From an uncultured Oscillibacter sp. (GTDB lineage Bacteria > Bacillota > Clostridia > Oscillospirales > Oscillospiraceae), in contig CATNDJ010000004.1 of NCBI GenBank assembly GCA_950097265.1, forward strand, positions 53,952 to 109,247: a stretch of 55,296 nt of DNA. The letters are read 5' to 3'. Shown piece after piece: positions 49,234 through 55,296 of the stretch. Every line of letters begins with the position of its first letter. Positions within the stretch are counted from its first letter, which is position 1. Under the pieces are notes generated by a model. The model did no database searches, was not told the origin of the DNA, and was given only the letters and a program-made list of their open reading frames with translations. Made by a program: the position numbers and the translations under genes.

Positions 49234-49340
49234 GGGCCGGAATCCAGCGCAGCGAATCCGGCCCGAAAGAGAAGAAATTCCCACCGAAGTGCAGTTTTCG
49301 CCGCAAGGCGGAAACGGAACGGCGGTTGGAATTTCTGAGC
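49234..49340 (-). repeat. Double-hairpin repeat directly after tRNA-Leu (copy B)
   Basis: On the minus strand GCTCAGAAATTCCAACC begins right after the CCA. Hairpin 1 returns as GGTGGGAATTTCTTC, with an inner CCGCC/GGCGG hairpin; hairpin 2 has GGGCCGGA/TCCGGCCC arms ending at 49234. Same architecture as copies A and C. Confidence 0.78.
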
Positions 49341-49427
49341 TGGTGCCGGTGGTGGGACTCGAACCCACACGGTATCGCTACCAACGGATTTTGAGTCCGT
49401 CACGTCTACCAATTCCATCACACCGGC
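49341..49427 (-). tRNA. tRNA-Leu (CAA)
   Basis: Class II tRNA of 87 bases on the minus strand: acceptor GCCGGTG/CACCGGC, D arm TGGAATTGGTAGACG, anticodon stem ACGGA/TCCGT with loop CTCAAAA (anticodon CAA), long variable arm, T arm GTGGG-TTCGAGT-CCCAC, encoded CCA at 49341-49343. Confidence 0.96.
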
Positions 49428-49528
49428 AAATCTTCACTTATTATACAAGCTCTCCCCGGAAAATTCAAGAGGGACTTTTCAAAATCCCTGGAAATCCCCC
49501 CTTTCCCCCTCACTCTACGAAGCATAGG

Positions 49529-49557
49529 GTGACATTTCCCCGCCGCCGTGGCATACT
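49529..49557 (+). promoter_or_regulatory. Promoter of the second XRE gene
   Basis: GTGACA at 49529-49534 and CATACT at 49552-49557 with 17-base spacing. Confidence 0.5.
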
Positions 49558-49580
49558 GTTGCCAAAGGAGTTGATGGAAT

Positions 49581-50483
49581 TTGGATGCGAAAGCCACCGG
49601 CGCGCTGATCGCCCAGCGGCGGAAGGCGCTGGCCTTCAGCCAGGCGGAGCTGGCGGAGCGGCTCCACGTGACGGATAAGGCCGTCAGCCGCTGGGAGACC
49701 GGCCGGGGCATGCCAGGCCTGGACAGCCTGGAGCCTTTATCCGAAACCCTGGGCCTGTCGGTCAGCGAGCTTTTAAGCGGGAGGGAACTGACAAGCGAGG
49801 AATTGCCGAAGGCGGCGGGAGGACAGATCATGGAGAGCATGAAGCGGGAAAAGCAGTGGAAGTGGCTGGCGTGGCTGGCCATGGCGGCGGTGACGGCGCT
49901 GGCCGTCTGGGGTGCCGGCGTGTCCGCCCAGGCCAAGCAAGAGCAGGCGGAGCGGGACGCTCACTACGCCTCCTCGGTCTACTTCGAGGACGGCGAGGCC
50001 CTGGCCCAGAGGACGGCGGAGTACTTCCAGGACCGGAACACCCGGTTCGACCCCGAGACCCTGGAGGTTCGGAAGCGGGCGGAGCGGGGGGATTCCATGG
50101 CGCTTCTCTGTGCGGACAAGGGCGGGGAGTGGTGTATGAGCGTCTGGCAGCGGGACGAGCTGTTTCCGGACCGCTACCGCCCCATCGGCGGCAGGAGCCA
50201 GATGGACACGGGCATGAAGGGCGCCATGGTGCACAACTTCGGGGACGCGGAAAACGCCGTGGTGGTAGCCTCCGGCGCGGAGCTCCCAGAGGAGGTATGG
50301 AGTTATACCTGGGTTGACGGCGGCACGATCTATAGAAGCAGACCCTATACCGATCAGGAAGCGAACAGCCACGGAATCCTGGACATTTATGTTATGACCC
50401 TGGAGGACTCCTATAATCCCGTAGGCCCCAAGCTCATGCTTTATGATGACGCCGGGAAGTGGATCTGGGACGATTTTAGGTGA
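49581..50483 (+). CDS. XRE-family regulator with membrane helix
   Basis: A 300-residue protein with an XRE HTH (about 5-62; GALIAQRRKALAFSQAELAERLHVTDKAVSRWETG), a transmembrane helix (about 95-113, WLAWLAMAAVTALAVWGAG) and an extracytoplasmic region of about 185 residues of no recognised family. The start is a TTG at 49581, ten bases after AAGGAG; no better start is in frame. It repeats the HTH-membrane layout of the protein at 10071, but the ectodomain differs. Its ligand and targets are unknown. Confidence 0.8.
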   Translation: MDAKATGALIAQRRKALAFSQAELAERLHVTDKAVSRWETGRGMPGLDSLEPLSETLGLSVSELLSGRELTSEELPKAAGGQIMESMKREKQWKWLAWLAMAAVTALAVWGAGVSAQAKQEQAERDAHYASSVYFEDGEALAQRTAEYFQDRNTRFDPETLEVRKRAERGDSMALLCADKGGEWCMSVWQRDELFPDRYRPIGGRSQMDTGMKGAMVHNFGDAENAVVVASGAELPEEVWSYTWVDGGTIYRSRPYTDQEANSHGILDIYVMTLEDSYNPVGPKLMLYDDAGKWIWDDFR

Positions 50484-50494
50484 GAAGAAACAAG

Positions 50495-50530
50495 AAGCTC
50501 CCCTCCGCATTACAACGGAGGGGAGCTTTT
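50495..50530. terminator. Bidirectional terminator
   Basis: AAGCTCCCCTCCG and CGGAGGGGAGCTT arms around an eight-base loop, TTTT on the plus side and A-rich bases on the other. It separates the XRE gene from the convergent GTPase gene. Confidence 0.85.
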
Positions 50531-50560
50531 CTCCAGTATATTACAGGCCGTATCAGCATA

Positions 50561-51490
50561 TCAGAAGGTCACCACGTCCTGGGCGGGCTTCTGGCAGGAG
50601 GCGATGGACAGCACGTGCATCACCGGGCCCTTGCCCTGGTAGGCGTCGTGGTTCTCCACCGCCATGCGGACGGTGACTTCCACCCAGTCCCGGTTTTTGT
50701 AGTCCTTCAGGCCCACGCCCTTCGCCACCAGCCCAAGGAACTGGATGTCGTTCTCACAGCAGACCATGGCGAAGCGGCCGGGGCAGTGGACGCCGGGGTA
50801 CTTCTTGGAGTGGCACATGAGGAGCTTCATATGGACTTCCTTCCCGGCCCAGCGGTCCGGGTGGTCCATCACGTCCACGTACCAGACGCCAAAATCGTCG
50901 TCAGGAATATCTACCACCGGCTGGCTGAGGTCGAAGGGGCACTCGTCCCCGGTGAGGTAGTCCTCGCTGCTGCCGTCCACGTTTTCAAAGTAGATGTCCG
51001 CCCGCCGGTTCACCATCCGGAGGTTCCGCTTCCGCAGGGCCTCCCGGAGCTCCGGCGTTGCCCGGTTGAAAACCAGCAGGTCCGCGTTGGTGATTTTCTC
51101 CATCATGAGCTGTCCCATGTTCTTGGCGTAGAGCTCGAAGGTCCCTGCCTCCACAAAGGTCATGATCTGATAGAGCACCCAGTTGGCGGGGAGGACCTCC
51201 CGGTATAAGCGCTCCATCTGCCACATGCCGTTGTACTCGATGAGGACCTGCTTGGGGCGGTATTTCTTCTCCAGCTCCTTCATCCGGGAGCAGGTCATTT
51301 CCGCCTCGTCCTCAATGTCCACAACGGTCACGTTGTCCAACGCCTGTGGGTTGTATTCTTCCTCCCCCTCCTCGCAGCGGAGGAGCAGGGTTTTATCCTG
51401 GCGGGCGAAGCCGTCCTCCAGGACGCCGTTGATGAAATTGGTCTTGCCGGAGTCCAGGAACCCGGCGACCAGATAAACGGGAATATCCAT
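50561..51490 (-). CDS. COG0523/CobW-type GTPase fused to a DUF1980-like domain
   Basis: A 309-residue protein. The N-terminal part is a G3E GTPase: P-loop GFLDSGKTN (10-18), VLIEYNGMW in place of the usual E-x-x-G/P metal-loop segment, and LLVFNRATPE. The C-terminal part (about 190-305) resembles the C-terminal domain of TIGR03943/DUF1980 (YcgQ) proteins: HCPGRFAMVCCENDIQFLGLVAKG, then WVEVTVRMAVE. The usual CxCC motif of COG0523 proteins is absent. YcgQ-type proteins are associated with metal transport, so a metal-handling role is plausible. It follows the His-rich GTPase gene by 25 bases. Confidence 0.78.
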   Translation of the reverse strand: MDIPVYLVAGFLDSGKTNFINGVLEDGFARQDKTLLLRCEEGEEEYNPQALDNVTVVDIEDEAEMTCSRMKELEKKYRPKQVLIEYNGMWQMERLYREVLPANWVLYQIMTFVEAGTFELYAKNMGQLMMEKITNADLLVFNRATPELREALRKRNLRMVNRRADIYFENVDGSSEDYLTGDECPFDLSQPVVDIPDDDFGVWYVDVMDHPDRWAGKEVHMKLLMCHSKKYPGVHCPGRFAMVCCENDIQFLGLVAKGVGLKDYKNRDWVEVTVRMAVENHDAYQGKGPVMHVLSIASCQKPAQDVVTF

Positions 51491-51515
51491 GGTAAAGCGC
51501 GTTTCCTTTCCCGGC

Positions 51516-52616
51516 TCACAGACCGAAGAGCCGGGCCAGCTTGTCTTCCTTCAGCTCCGCTCCGATGACGCAGAGGCGGCCGGTGTAATCAGGGCGTCCG
51601 GCCCGCACCTCGTGCTCTTCGGGCACGAAGTCAAATTCAATCCAGGTCCCGTCCTCGCCGTTCACGATGCCCTTGGCCCGGAGGATGCTGCCGTACTCGC
51701 CGGAGTCCAGGGCGGAGAGGATCTGTTCGACGCCCGCCTTAGTAAAGGCCTTGGGGGTCTCCCTGCCCCAGGAGGTGAAGACCTCGTCGGCGTGGTGGTG
51801 ATGGTGGTGGCAGGAGCAATCCGGGTCGTCGCACTCGTGGCCGTGGGGATGTTCATGGGCCCCGTGTTCCCCGTGGCCGTGGTGGTGCTCATGGGCCTCG
51901 GATTCCCCGTGGTGGTGCTCGTGTTCCCCATGGCCCTCGTGGTCGTGGTGGTGGGCGTGCTCCGCCTCTTCGGCCTCGTGCTCCGCCCGCATCTTCGCCA
52001 GAAGCTCGTCCGCCAGGGAGACCTTCTCAATGGCGGAGAGGATGGTTTTGCCGTCCAACTCGTCCCAGGGAGTGGTGAGGATGGCGGCGTCCGGGTTTTT
52101 CTCCCGGAGCAGGGTCACGGCGGCCTCCAGCTTCTCCCGGCTCAGCTTCTGGGTCCGGGAGAGGACGATGGTGCCGGCGGACTCGATTTGGTTGTTGTAA
52201 AATTCGCCGAAGTTTTTCATGTAGACCTTGACCTTGGAGGCGTCCGCCACGGTGACGAAGCTGTTGAGCGTCAAGCCCGGGGCCTCGGCGGCGGTGTTCT
52301 CCACGGCCACGATCACGTCGGAGAGCTTGCCCACGCCGGAGGGCTCGATGAGGATGCGGTCCGGGTGGAACTGGGCCGCCACGTCTTTCAGGGCCTTGTT
52401 GAAGTCTCCCACCAGGGAACAGCAGATGCAGCCGGAGGACATCTCGGAGATCTGAACGCCGGATTCCTTTAAAAAGCCGCCGTCGATGCTGATCTCTCCG
52501 AACTCGTTTTCAATGAGGACCAGCTTTTCCCCCTGATAGGCCTCCGCCAGCAGCTTTTTGATAAGGGTGGTCTTGCCCGCGCCCAGGAAACCGGAGATAA
52601 TGTCGATTTTTGTCAT
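51516..52616 (-). CDS. COG0523/CobW-family metal-chaperone GTPase with His-rich loop
   Basis: A 366-residue G3E GTPase: P-loop GFLGAGKTT (9-17), the metal site SGCICCSL (C63, C65 and C66), the Walker B-like ILIEPSGVGK, and a C-terminal CobW_C domain (about 285-366). Between them, at about 219-277, lies a highly His/Glu/Gly-rich loop that ends CDDPDCSCHHHHHH, suited to bind zinc, nickel or cobalt. Members deliver metals to client proteins or act in zinc-limited growth. Promoter TTGCTT/TATGAT lies upstream. It is first in a two-gene operon. Confidence 0.93.
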   Translation of the reverse strand: MTKIDIISGFLGAGKTTLIKKLLAEAYQGEKLVLIENEFGEISIDGGFLKESGVQISEMSSGCICCSLVGDFNKALKDVAAQFHPDRILIEPSGVGKLSDVIVAVENTAAEAPGLTLNSFVTVADASKVKVYMKNFGEFYNNQIESAGTIVLSRTQKLSREKLEAAVTLLREKNPDAAILTTPWDELDGKTILSAIEKVSLADELLAKMRAEHEAEEAEHAHHHDHEGHGEHEHHHGESEAHEHHHGHGEHGAHEHPHGHECDDPDCSCHHHHHHADEVFTSWGRETPKAFTKAGVEQILSALDSGEYGSILRAKGIVNGEDGTWIEFDFVPEEHEVRAGRPDYTGRLCVIGAELKEDKLARLFGL

Positions 52617-52653
52617 GGTATCAAGTCCTTTGCTGTCAATTTATTACCCAAAT

Positions 52654-52681
52654 ATCATACCACTGAATTTCCAAAAAGCAA
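52654..52681 (-). promoter_or_regulatory. Promoter of the COG0523 operon
   Basis: Minus-strand TTGCTT at 52676-52681 and TATGAT at 52654-52659 with 16-base spacing. GTAACC/GGGTTGC forms an imperfect palindrome at the -35 and could be a metal-regulator site; no canonical Zur box is seen. Confidence 0.55.
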
Positions 52682-52708
52682 CCCGGTTACAAAAATTTTA
52701 CAGAAAGG

Positions 52709-53590
52709 TCAGTCCTTTTTCTCGTTCTCCAGCCGGGCCTGATTGAGGTAATCCTGCTCCGCCGTTTTCTTGCTGGGAACGAAGCCCTGGGCCGCCGTTT
52801 TCTTTTCGCCCTTGCTCTTGGCGTAGAAGAAGCCGGTGAAGGAGAAGACCACCGCGCCGATGAAGTTCACGAACAGGTCCTTCATGGTGTCGATGAGCCC
52901 GATATCCAGATATCCCCCCAGCCCCAGGCTCTCGCCGTTGACCAGCACATCCTGGATGCCCTGGACGGCAACCACCTTGTTGGACCGGGTGGCGTCCAGG
53001 CTGGCGGAGTAGATGGCGTTCACCACCGTGTCCCGCTGCATGTCCGTGTGGAAAAACATGTCCATGCCGAACTCAAAGAACTCCCACAGGACGCCGATGG
53101 TCATGGAGAAGCAAAAGGCCACCAGCGCCAGGAAGACGGGAGAGAGGTCGAACGTGAGGCGCTCGTCGTCGTTGAGCAGCACCACCATGGCGAAGCCCAC
53201 CGCCGCCGCCAGGAAGCCGTTGAGCGTGTGCAGCATGGTGTCCCAGTGGGGAACGACGACGTAAAAGGCGTTGACCTCCCCCAGGACCTCGGCGGCGTAG
53301 ATGAAGCAGAGGACGGTGATTTCCAGGGCGGGGGGGAGCTCGATGTGGAATTTTACCTGAATCCAGCTGGGCACATAGAGGAGCAGGTAGGCCAGGGCGC
53401 AGTAGAACGCCGACTCATAGCCGCCGATGAAAATCTGGCGGACGAAGATGACGATAACCAAAAGCCGCAGAATGTAAAAGACGATGAAGGAACTCTTGTG
53501 CTCCCGCAGCTCCTTTTCCATGGCCTGGCGGAAGCTCTTCTTTTCCCGCCGCCGGGCGCGTTTTTGATCTTGCTTGCTGAGCTTGGACAT
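52709..53590 (-). CDS. YjdF/DUF2238-like membrane protein
   Basis: A 293-residue membrane protein with about seven helices. DUF2238 features are HWDTMLHTLNGFLAAAVGFAM, FSMTIGVLWEFFEFGMD, and DTMKDLFVNFIGAVVFSFTGF. Both ends are cytoplasmic and strongly basic or charged (SKQDQKRARRREKKSFRQ at the start). An insertion of about 40 residues (ASLDATRSNKVVAVQGIQDV) lies before the last helices. No function is established. It has its own promoter and precedes the COG0523 pair by 92 bases, which have a separate promoter. Confidence 0.82.
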   Translation of the reverse strand: MSKLSKQDQKRARRREKKSFRQAMEKELREHKSSFIVFYILRLLVIVIFVRQIFIGGYESAFYCALAYLLLYVPSWIQVKFHIELPPALEITVLCFIYAAEVLGEVNAFYVVVPHWDTMLHTLNGFLAAAVGFAMVVLLNDDERLTFDLSPVFLALVAFCFSMTIGVLWEFFEFGMDMFFHTDMQRDTVVNAIYSASLDATRSNKVVAVQGIQDVLVNGESLGLGGYLDIGLIDTMKDLFVNFIGAVVFSFTGFFYAKSKGEKKTAAQGFVPSKKTAEQDYLNQARLENEKKD

Positions 53591-53702
53591 GGGGACCTCC
53601 TTTTGACAGTGCCTGCGAAACCCGTGGGCGCAGCCGCTGAGCGCAGGTGCAGACTCTTATTTTGAGCGGAAAGACGGCTGGGTATGTTGCTATATTTTTA
53701 CA

Positions 53703-53731
53703 ATGATAGCATAACGGGTCGAAATTTGCAA
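53703..53731 (-). promoter_or_regulatory. Promoter of the YjdF-like gene
   Basis: Minus-strand TTGCAA at 53726-53731 and TATCAT at 53703-53708 with 17-base spacing. The gap 53591-53957 otherwise holds only this leader and the repeat copy C. Confidence 0.6.
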
Positions 53732-53851
53732 GGCGGAGGAGGTCCACGGTATTCTGCGGGAAGGCCGCATGAACAATGCTTTGCAAAGGTTAACCCAGCC
53801 GGAGAAATAAAAAAGATGCGGACTCCAAGCCCGCATCCCCCTTCCCTCTTC

Positions 53852-53957
53852 GGCCCTGAGTCCAGCAAAGCGAGTCGGGGCCAAAAGCGAAAAAATTCCC
53901 ACCATAGCGCAGTTTTCGGCAAAGCCGGAAACGGAGCGGTGGTGGGAATTTCTGAGC
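53852..53957 (-). repeat. Double-hairpin repeat directly after tRNA-Pro (copy C)
   Basis: On the minus strand GCTCAGAAATTCCCACC begins right after the CCA, with inner CCGGC/GCCGG-type hairpin and return arm GGTGGGAATTTTTTCG. Hairpin 2 (GGCCC..GGGCC arms around CGACTCGCTTTGCTGGACTC) ends near 53852. Confidence 0.78.
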
Positions 53958-54033
<76 letters not shown>

Positions 54034-54131
54034 ATATGTTTTGCTCACTCGCGTCAGCTTATATAGGTTAGCACACTTCTCCAGAAAATGCAAGACCTAT
54101 TTTCAATTTTGAAAAAATTTTTTAAATCCCC

Positions 54132-54184
54132 TTGACTTTTTTCTAAAATGTGCTATTGTATTAGTTGCATAGGACAATAGCACA
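54132..54184 (+). promoter_or_regulatory. Promoter with palindromic operator for the GntR-ABC operon
   Basis: TTGACT at 54132-54137 and TATTGT at 54154-54159, 16-base spacing. A perfect inverted repeat, TGTGCTATTGT at 54149-54159 and ACAATAGCACA at 54174-54184, covers the -10 and start site, as expected for autorepression by the YtrA-type regulator. Confidence 0.85.
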
Positions 54185-54199
54185 AAACAGGAGGTACGC

Positions 54200-54589
54200 A
54201 TGATGCAGTGGCAGTTTTCCAACGACGCCCCCATTTACACCCAGCTGATTCAGCAGGTCAAGGTGGGCATCGTCACCGGCGCGTTCCCCCCTGGGGAACG
54301 GCTGCCCTCGGTGCGGGACCTGGCTACAGAGGCCGGGGTCAACCCCAACACCATGCAGAGGGCCTTGGCGGAGCTGGAGCGGGACGGATTGGTGTACAGC
54401 CAGCGGACCGCGGGGAGATTTGTGACGGAGGACAACACGATGATTAACACGGCAAAGCGGAGCCTTGCCCAGCGGCATGTGAAGACGTTTCTGGAAGCCA
54501 TGCTTCGGCTGGGCTTCCAAAAGGAAGAGATTATCGACCTGATCGAGCGGGAATTGGGAGAGGAGGAAACGGACTATGCCGGTGCTTGA
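54200..54589 (+). CDS. GntR-family (YtrA subfamily) transcriptional regulator
   Basis: A 129-residue regulator with a winged HTH (about 5-75; PIYTQLIQQVKVGIVTGAFPPGERLPSVRDLATEAGVNPNTMQRALAELERDGLVYSQRTAGRFV) and a short C-terminal helical dimerisation segment, the size of YtrA proteins that lack an effector domain. ATG codons at 54200 and 54203 are both possible; AGGAGG at 54190-54195 is slightly better placed for the second. The gene overlaps the ABC ATPase by 14 bases. It probably represses this operon through the palindrome upstream. Confidence 0.93.
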   Translation: MMQWQFSNDAPIYTQLIQQVKVGIVTGAFPPGERLPSVRDLATEAGVNPNTMQRALAELERDGLVYSQRTAGRFVTEDNTMINTAKRSLAQRHVKTFLEAMLRLGFQKEEIIDLIERELGEEETDYAGA

Positions 54590-55271
54590 GTGCAAAGGGC
54601 TGACCAAGCGGTTTGGCCGGACCACGGCTCTGGACGAGGTGTCCCTCACCATCGAGCCGGGCCGCATCGTGGGCCTGCTGGGCCCCAACGGAAGCGGCAA
54701 GACCACCTTAATTAAATTGGCCAACGGCCTGCTGACTCCGGACGGGGGCTATATCGCCGTCTGCGGCGGCGCGCCGGGGAGGGAGAGCCATTCCCTGGTG
54801 AGCTATCTCCCGGAGCGGACGGCCATCCCCACCTGGATGACGGCCCGGCAGCTTTTGGACTTCTACGGGGACTTTTACCGGGACTTCCGCCGGGAGGCGG
54901 CGGAGGAGATGCTGGAGCATCTTGGCATCCAGCCCGCCCAGGCCGTAAAGCAGATGTCCAAGGGCACCCGGGAGAAAGTCCAGCTCATCATGGTCATGAG
55001 CCGGGCGGCGAAGCTCTACCTTTTGGATGAGCCCATCGGCGGCGTAGACCCGGCCACCCGGGATTACATTCTCTCCACCATCATCGGGAACTACAACCCC
55101 GAGGCGGCGGTGGTCATCTCCACCCACCTGATTGCCGACGTGGAGAAGGTGCTGGACGAGGTCATTTTCATCAGCCAGGGCCGCGTGGCCCTCCAGTCCA
55201 CCGTGGACGACATCCGGGAGGAGAAGGGCATGAGCGTGGACGCGCTGTTCCGGGAGGTGTTCAAATGCTGA
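54576..55271 (+). CDS. ABC transporter ATPase (YtrB-like)
   Basis: A 231-residue ATPase with Walker A GPNGSGKTT (about 37-45), Q-loop SYLPER, a signature replaced by MSKGTREKVQL (SKGTREK for the standard SGGQ), Walker B LYLLDEPIGGVDP and H-loop VISTH. The SKG variant is normal for the YtrB/bacitracin-type ATPases that pair with GntR regulators. It probably powers an exporter that responds to cell-wall antibiotics. The permease gene starts seven bases before its stop. Confidence 0.92.
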   Translation: MPVLECKGLTKRFGRTTALDEVSLTIEPGRIVGLLGPNGSGKTTLIKLANGLLTPDGGYIAVCGGAPGRESHSLVSYLPERTAIPTWMTARQLLDFYGDFYRDFRREAAEEMLEHLGIQPAQAVKQMSKGTREKVQLIMVMSRAAKLYLLDEPIGGVDPATRDYILSTIIGNYNPEAAVVISTHLIADVEKVLDEVIFISQGRVALQSTVDDIREEKGMSVDALFREVFKC

Positions 55272-55296
55272 GGAAATTATTGAAGCACGAGTTCCG
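55265..55296 (+). CDS. ABC transporter permease, 5' end only
   Basis: An ATG at 55265 overlaps the ATPase stop and reads MLRKLLKHEF before the window ends, a basic start typical of the permease partner of YtrB-type ATPases. Only ten codons are visible, so the call rests on position. Confidence 0.6.
   Translation, partial: MLRKLLKHEF

Noticed and set aside
49289-49678. A plus-strand frame running through tRNA-Leu into the XRE gene
   Set aside because: It covers the tRNA and is out of frame with the real gene at 49581.

Overview
The window is GC-rich (roughly 60-65% by eye), almost fully coding and bacterial. T-box and M-box leaders, an IreB homologue, a YtrA-type GntR regulator, MltG, a Cys-zinc form of S18, strong AGGAGG ribosome-binding sites and TTGACA/TATAAT promoters all point to a Gram-positive Firmicute. 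The GC content and gene families fit the gut Oscillospiraceae (Flavonifractor/Lawsonibacter/Dysosmobacter type). This placement is an inference; there is no rRNA to confirm it. I see no prophage, insertion sequence or CRISPR array.

Layout. 1-2.5 kb: YmdB phosphodiesterase, YbaK-type deacylase and an SbcD-like nuclease. 2.5-8 kb: rplS, then a phenylalanine T-box leader driving an operon of a secreted polysaccharide deacetylase, pheS and a pheT with a duplicated tRNA-binding domain. 8-11 kb: IreB, a small unknown protein, an SH3-NlpC/P60 wall hydrolase and a membrane-anchored XRE regulator. 11-18 kb (mostly minus): flavoprotein, U32 protein, MltG, a Cys/Gly-rich mini-protein, thymidylate kinase, TagA-type glycosyltransferase and an EamA exporter. 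18-25 kb: 3-methyladenine glycosylase, HAD phosphatase, HtrA protease, a secreted Cys/His repeat protein, DUF1540, a two-piece TauE/SafE transporter and MgtE behind an M-box riboswitch. 25-28 kb: two GT4 glycosyltransferases flanking a TVP38 protein, probably for glycolipid synthesis. 28.5-28.9 kb: a compact locus with two strong convergent promoters and a 28-residue hydrophobic peptide, resembling a type I toxin-antitoxin module.

29-36 kb: a BceAB-type ABC transporter with a BceR-like operator, diverging from a run of rhomboid-like protein, LTA-synthase-like enzyme, membrane protein and patatin. 36-37.6 kb: rpsF-ssb-rpsR and tRNA-Gly. 37.7-41 kb: an ECF-like sigma factor, a membrane-anchored putative anti-sigma protein and a secreted paralogue of its ectodomain. 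41-48 kb: a PH-domain protein, then a LacI-type regulator diverging from a sugar/polyol operon (hydroxypyruvate-isomerase-like, Gfo/Idh/MocA dehydrogenase, sugar-binding lipoprotein), and a chemoreceptor. 48-55 kb: AzlCD, tRNA-Leu, a second membrane XRE regulator, two COG0523 GTPases, a YjdF-like membrane protein, tRNA-Pro, and a self-regulated GntR-ABC operon cut by the window end.

The least expected features are the 28.6 kb peptide locus; a double-hairpin repeat directly after the CCA of all three tRNAs; the secreted protein with five 36-residue Cys/His repeats; the duplicated domain in PheT; and the deacetylase inside a Phe T-box operon.
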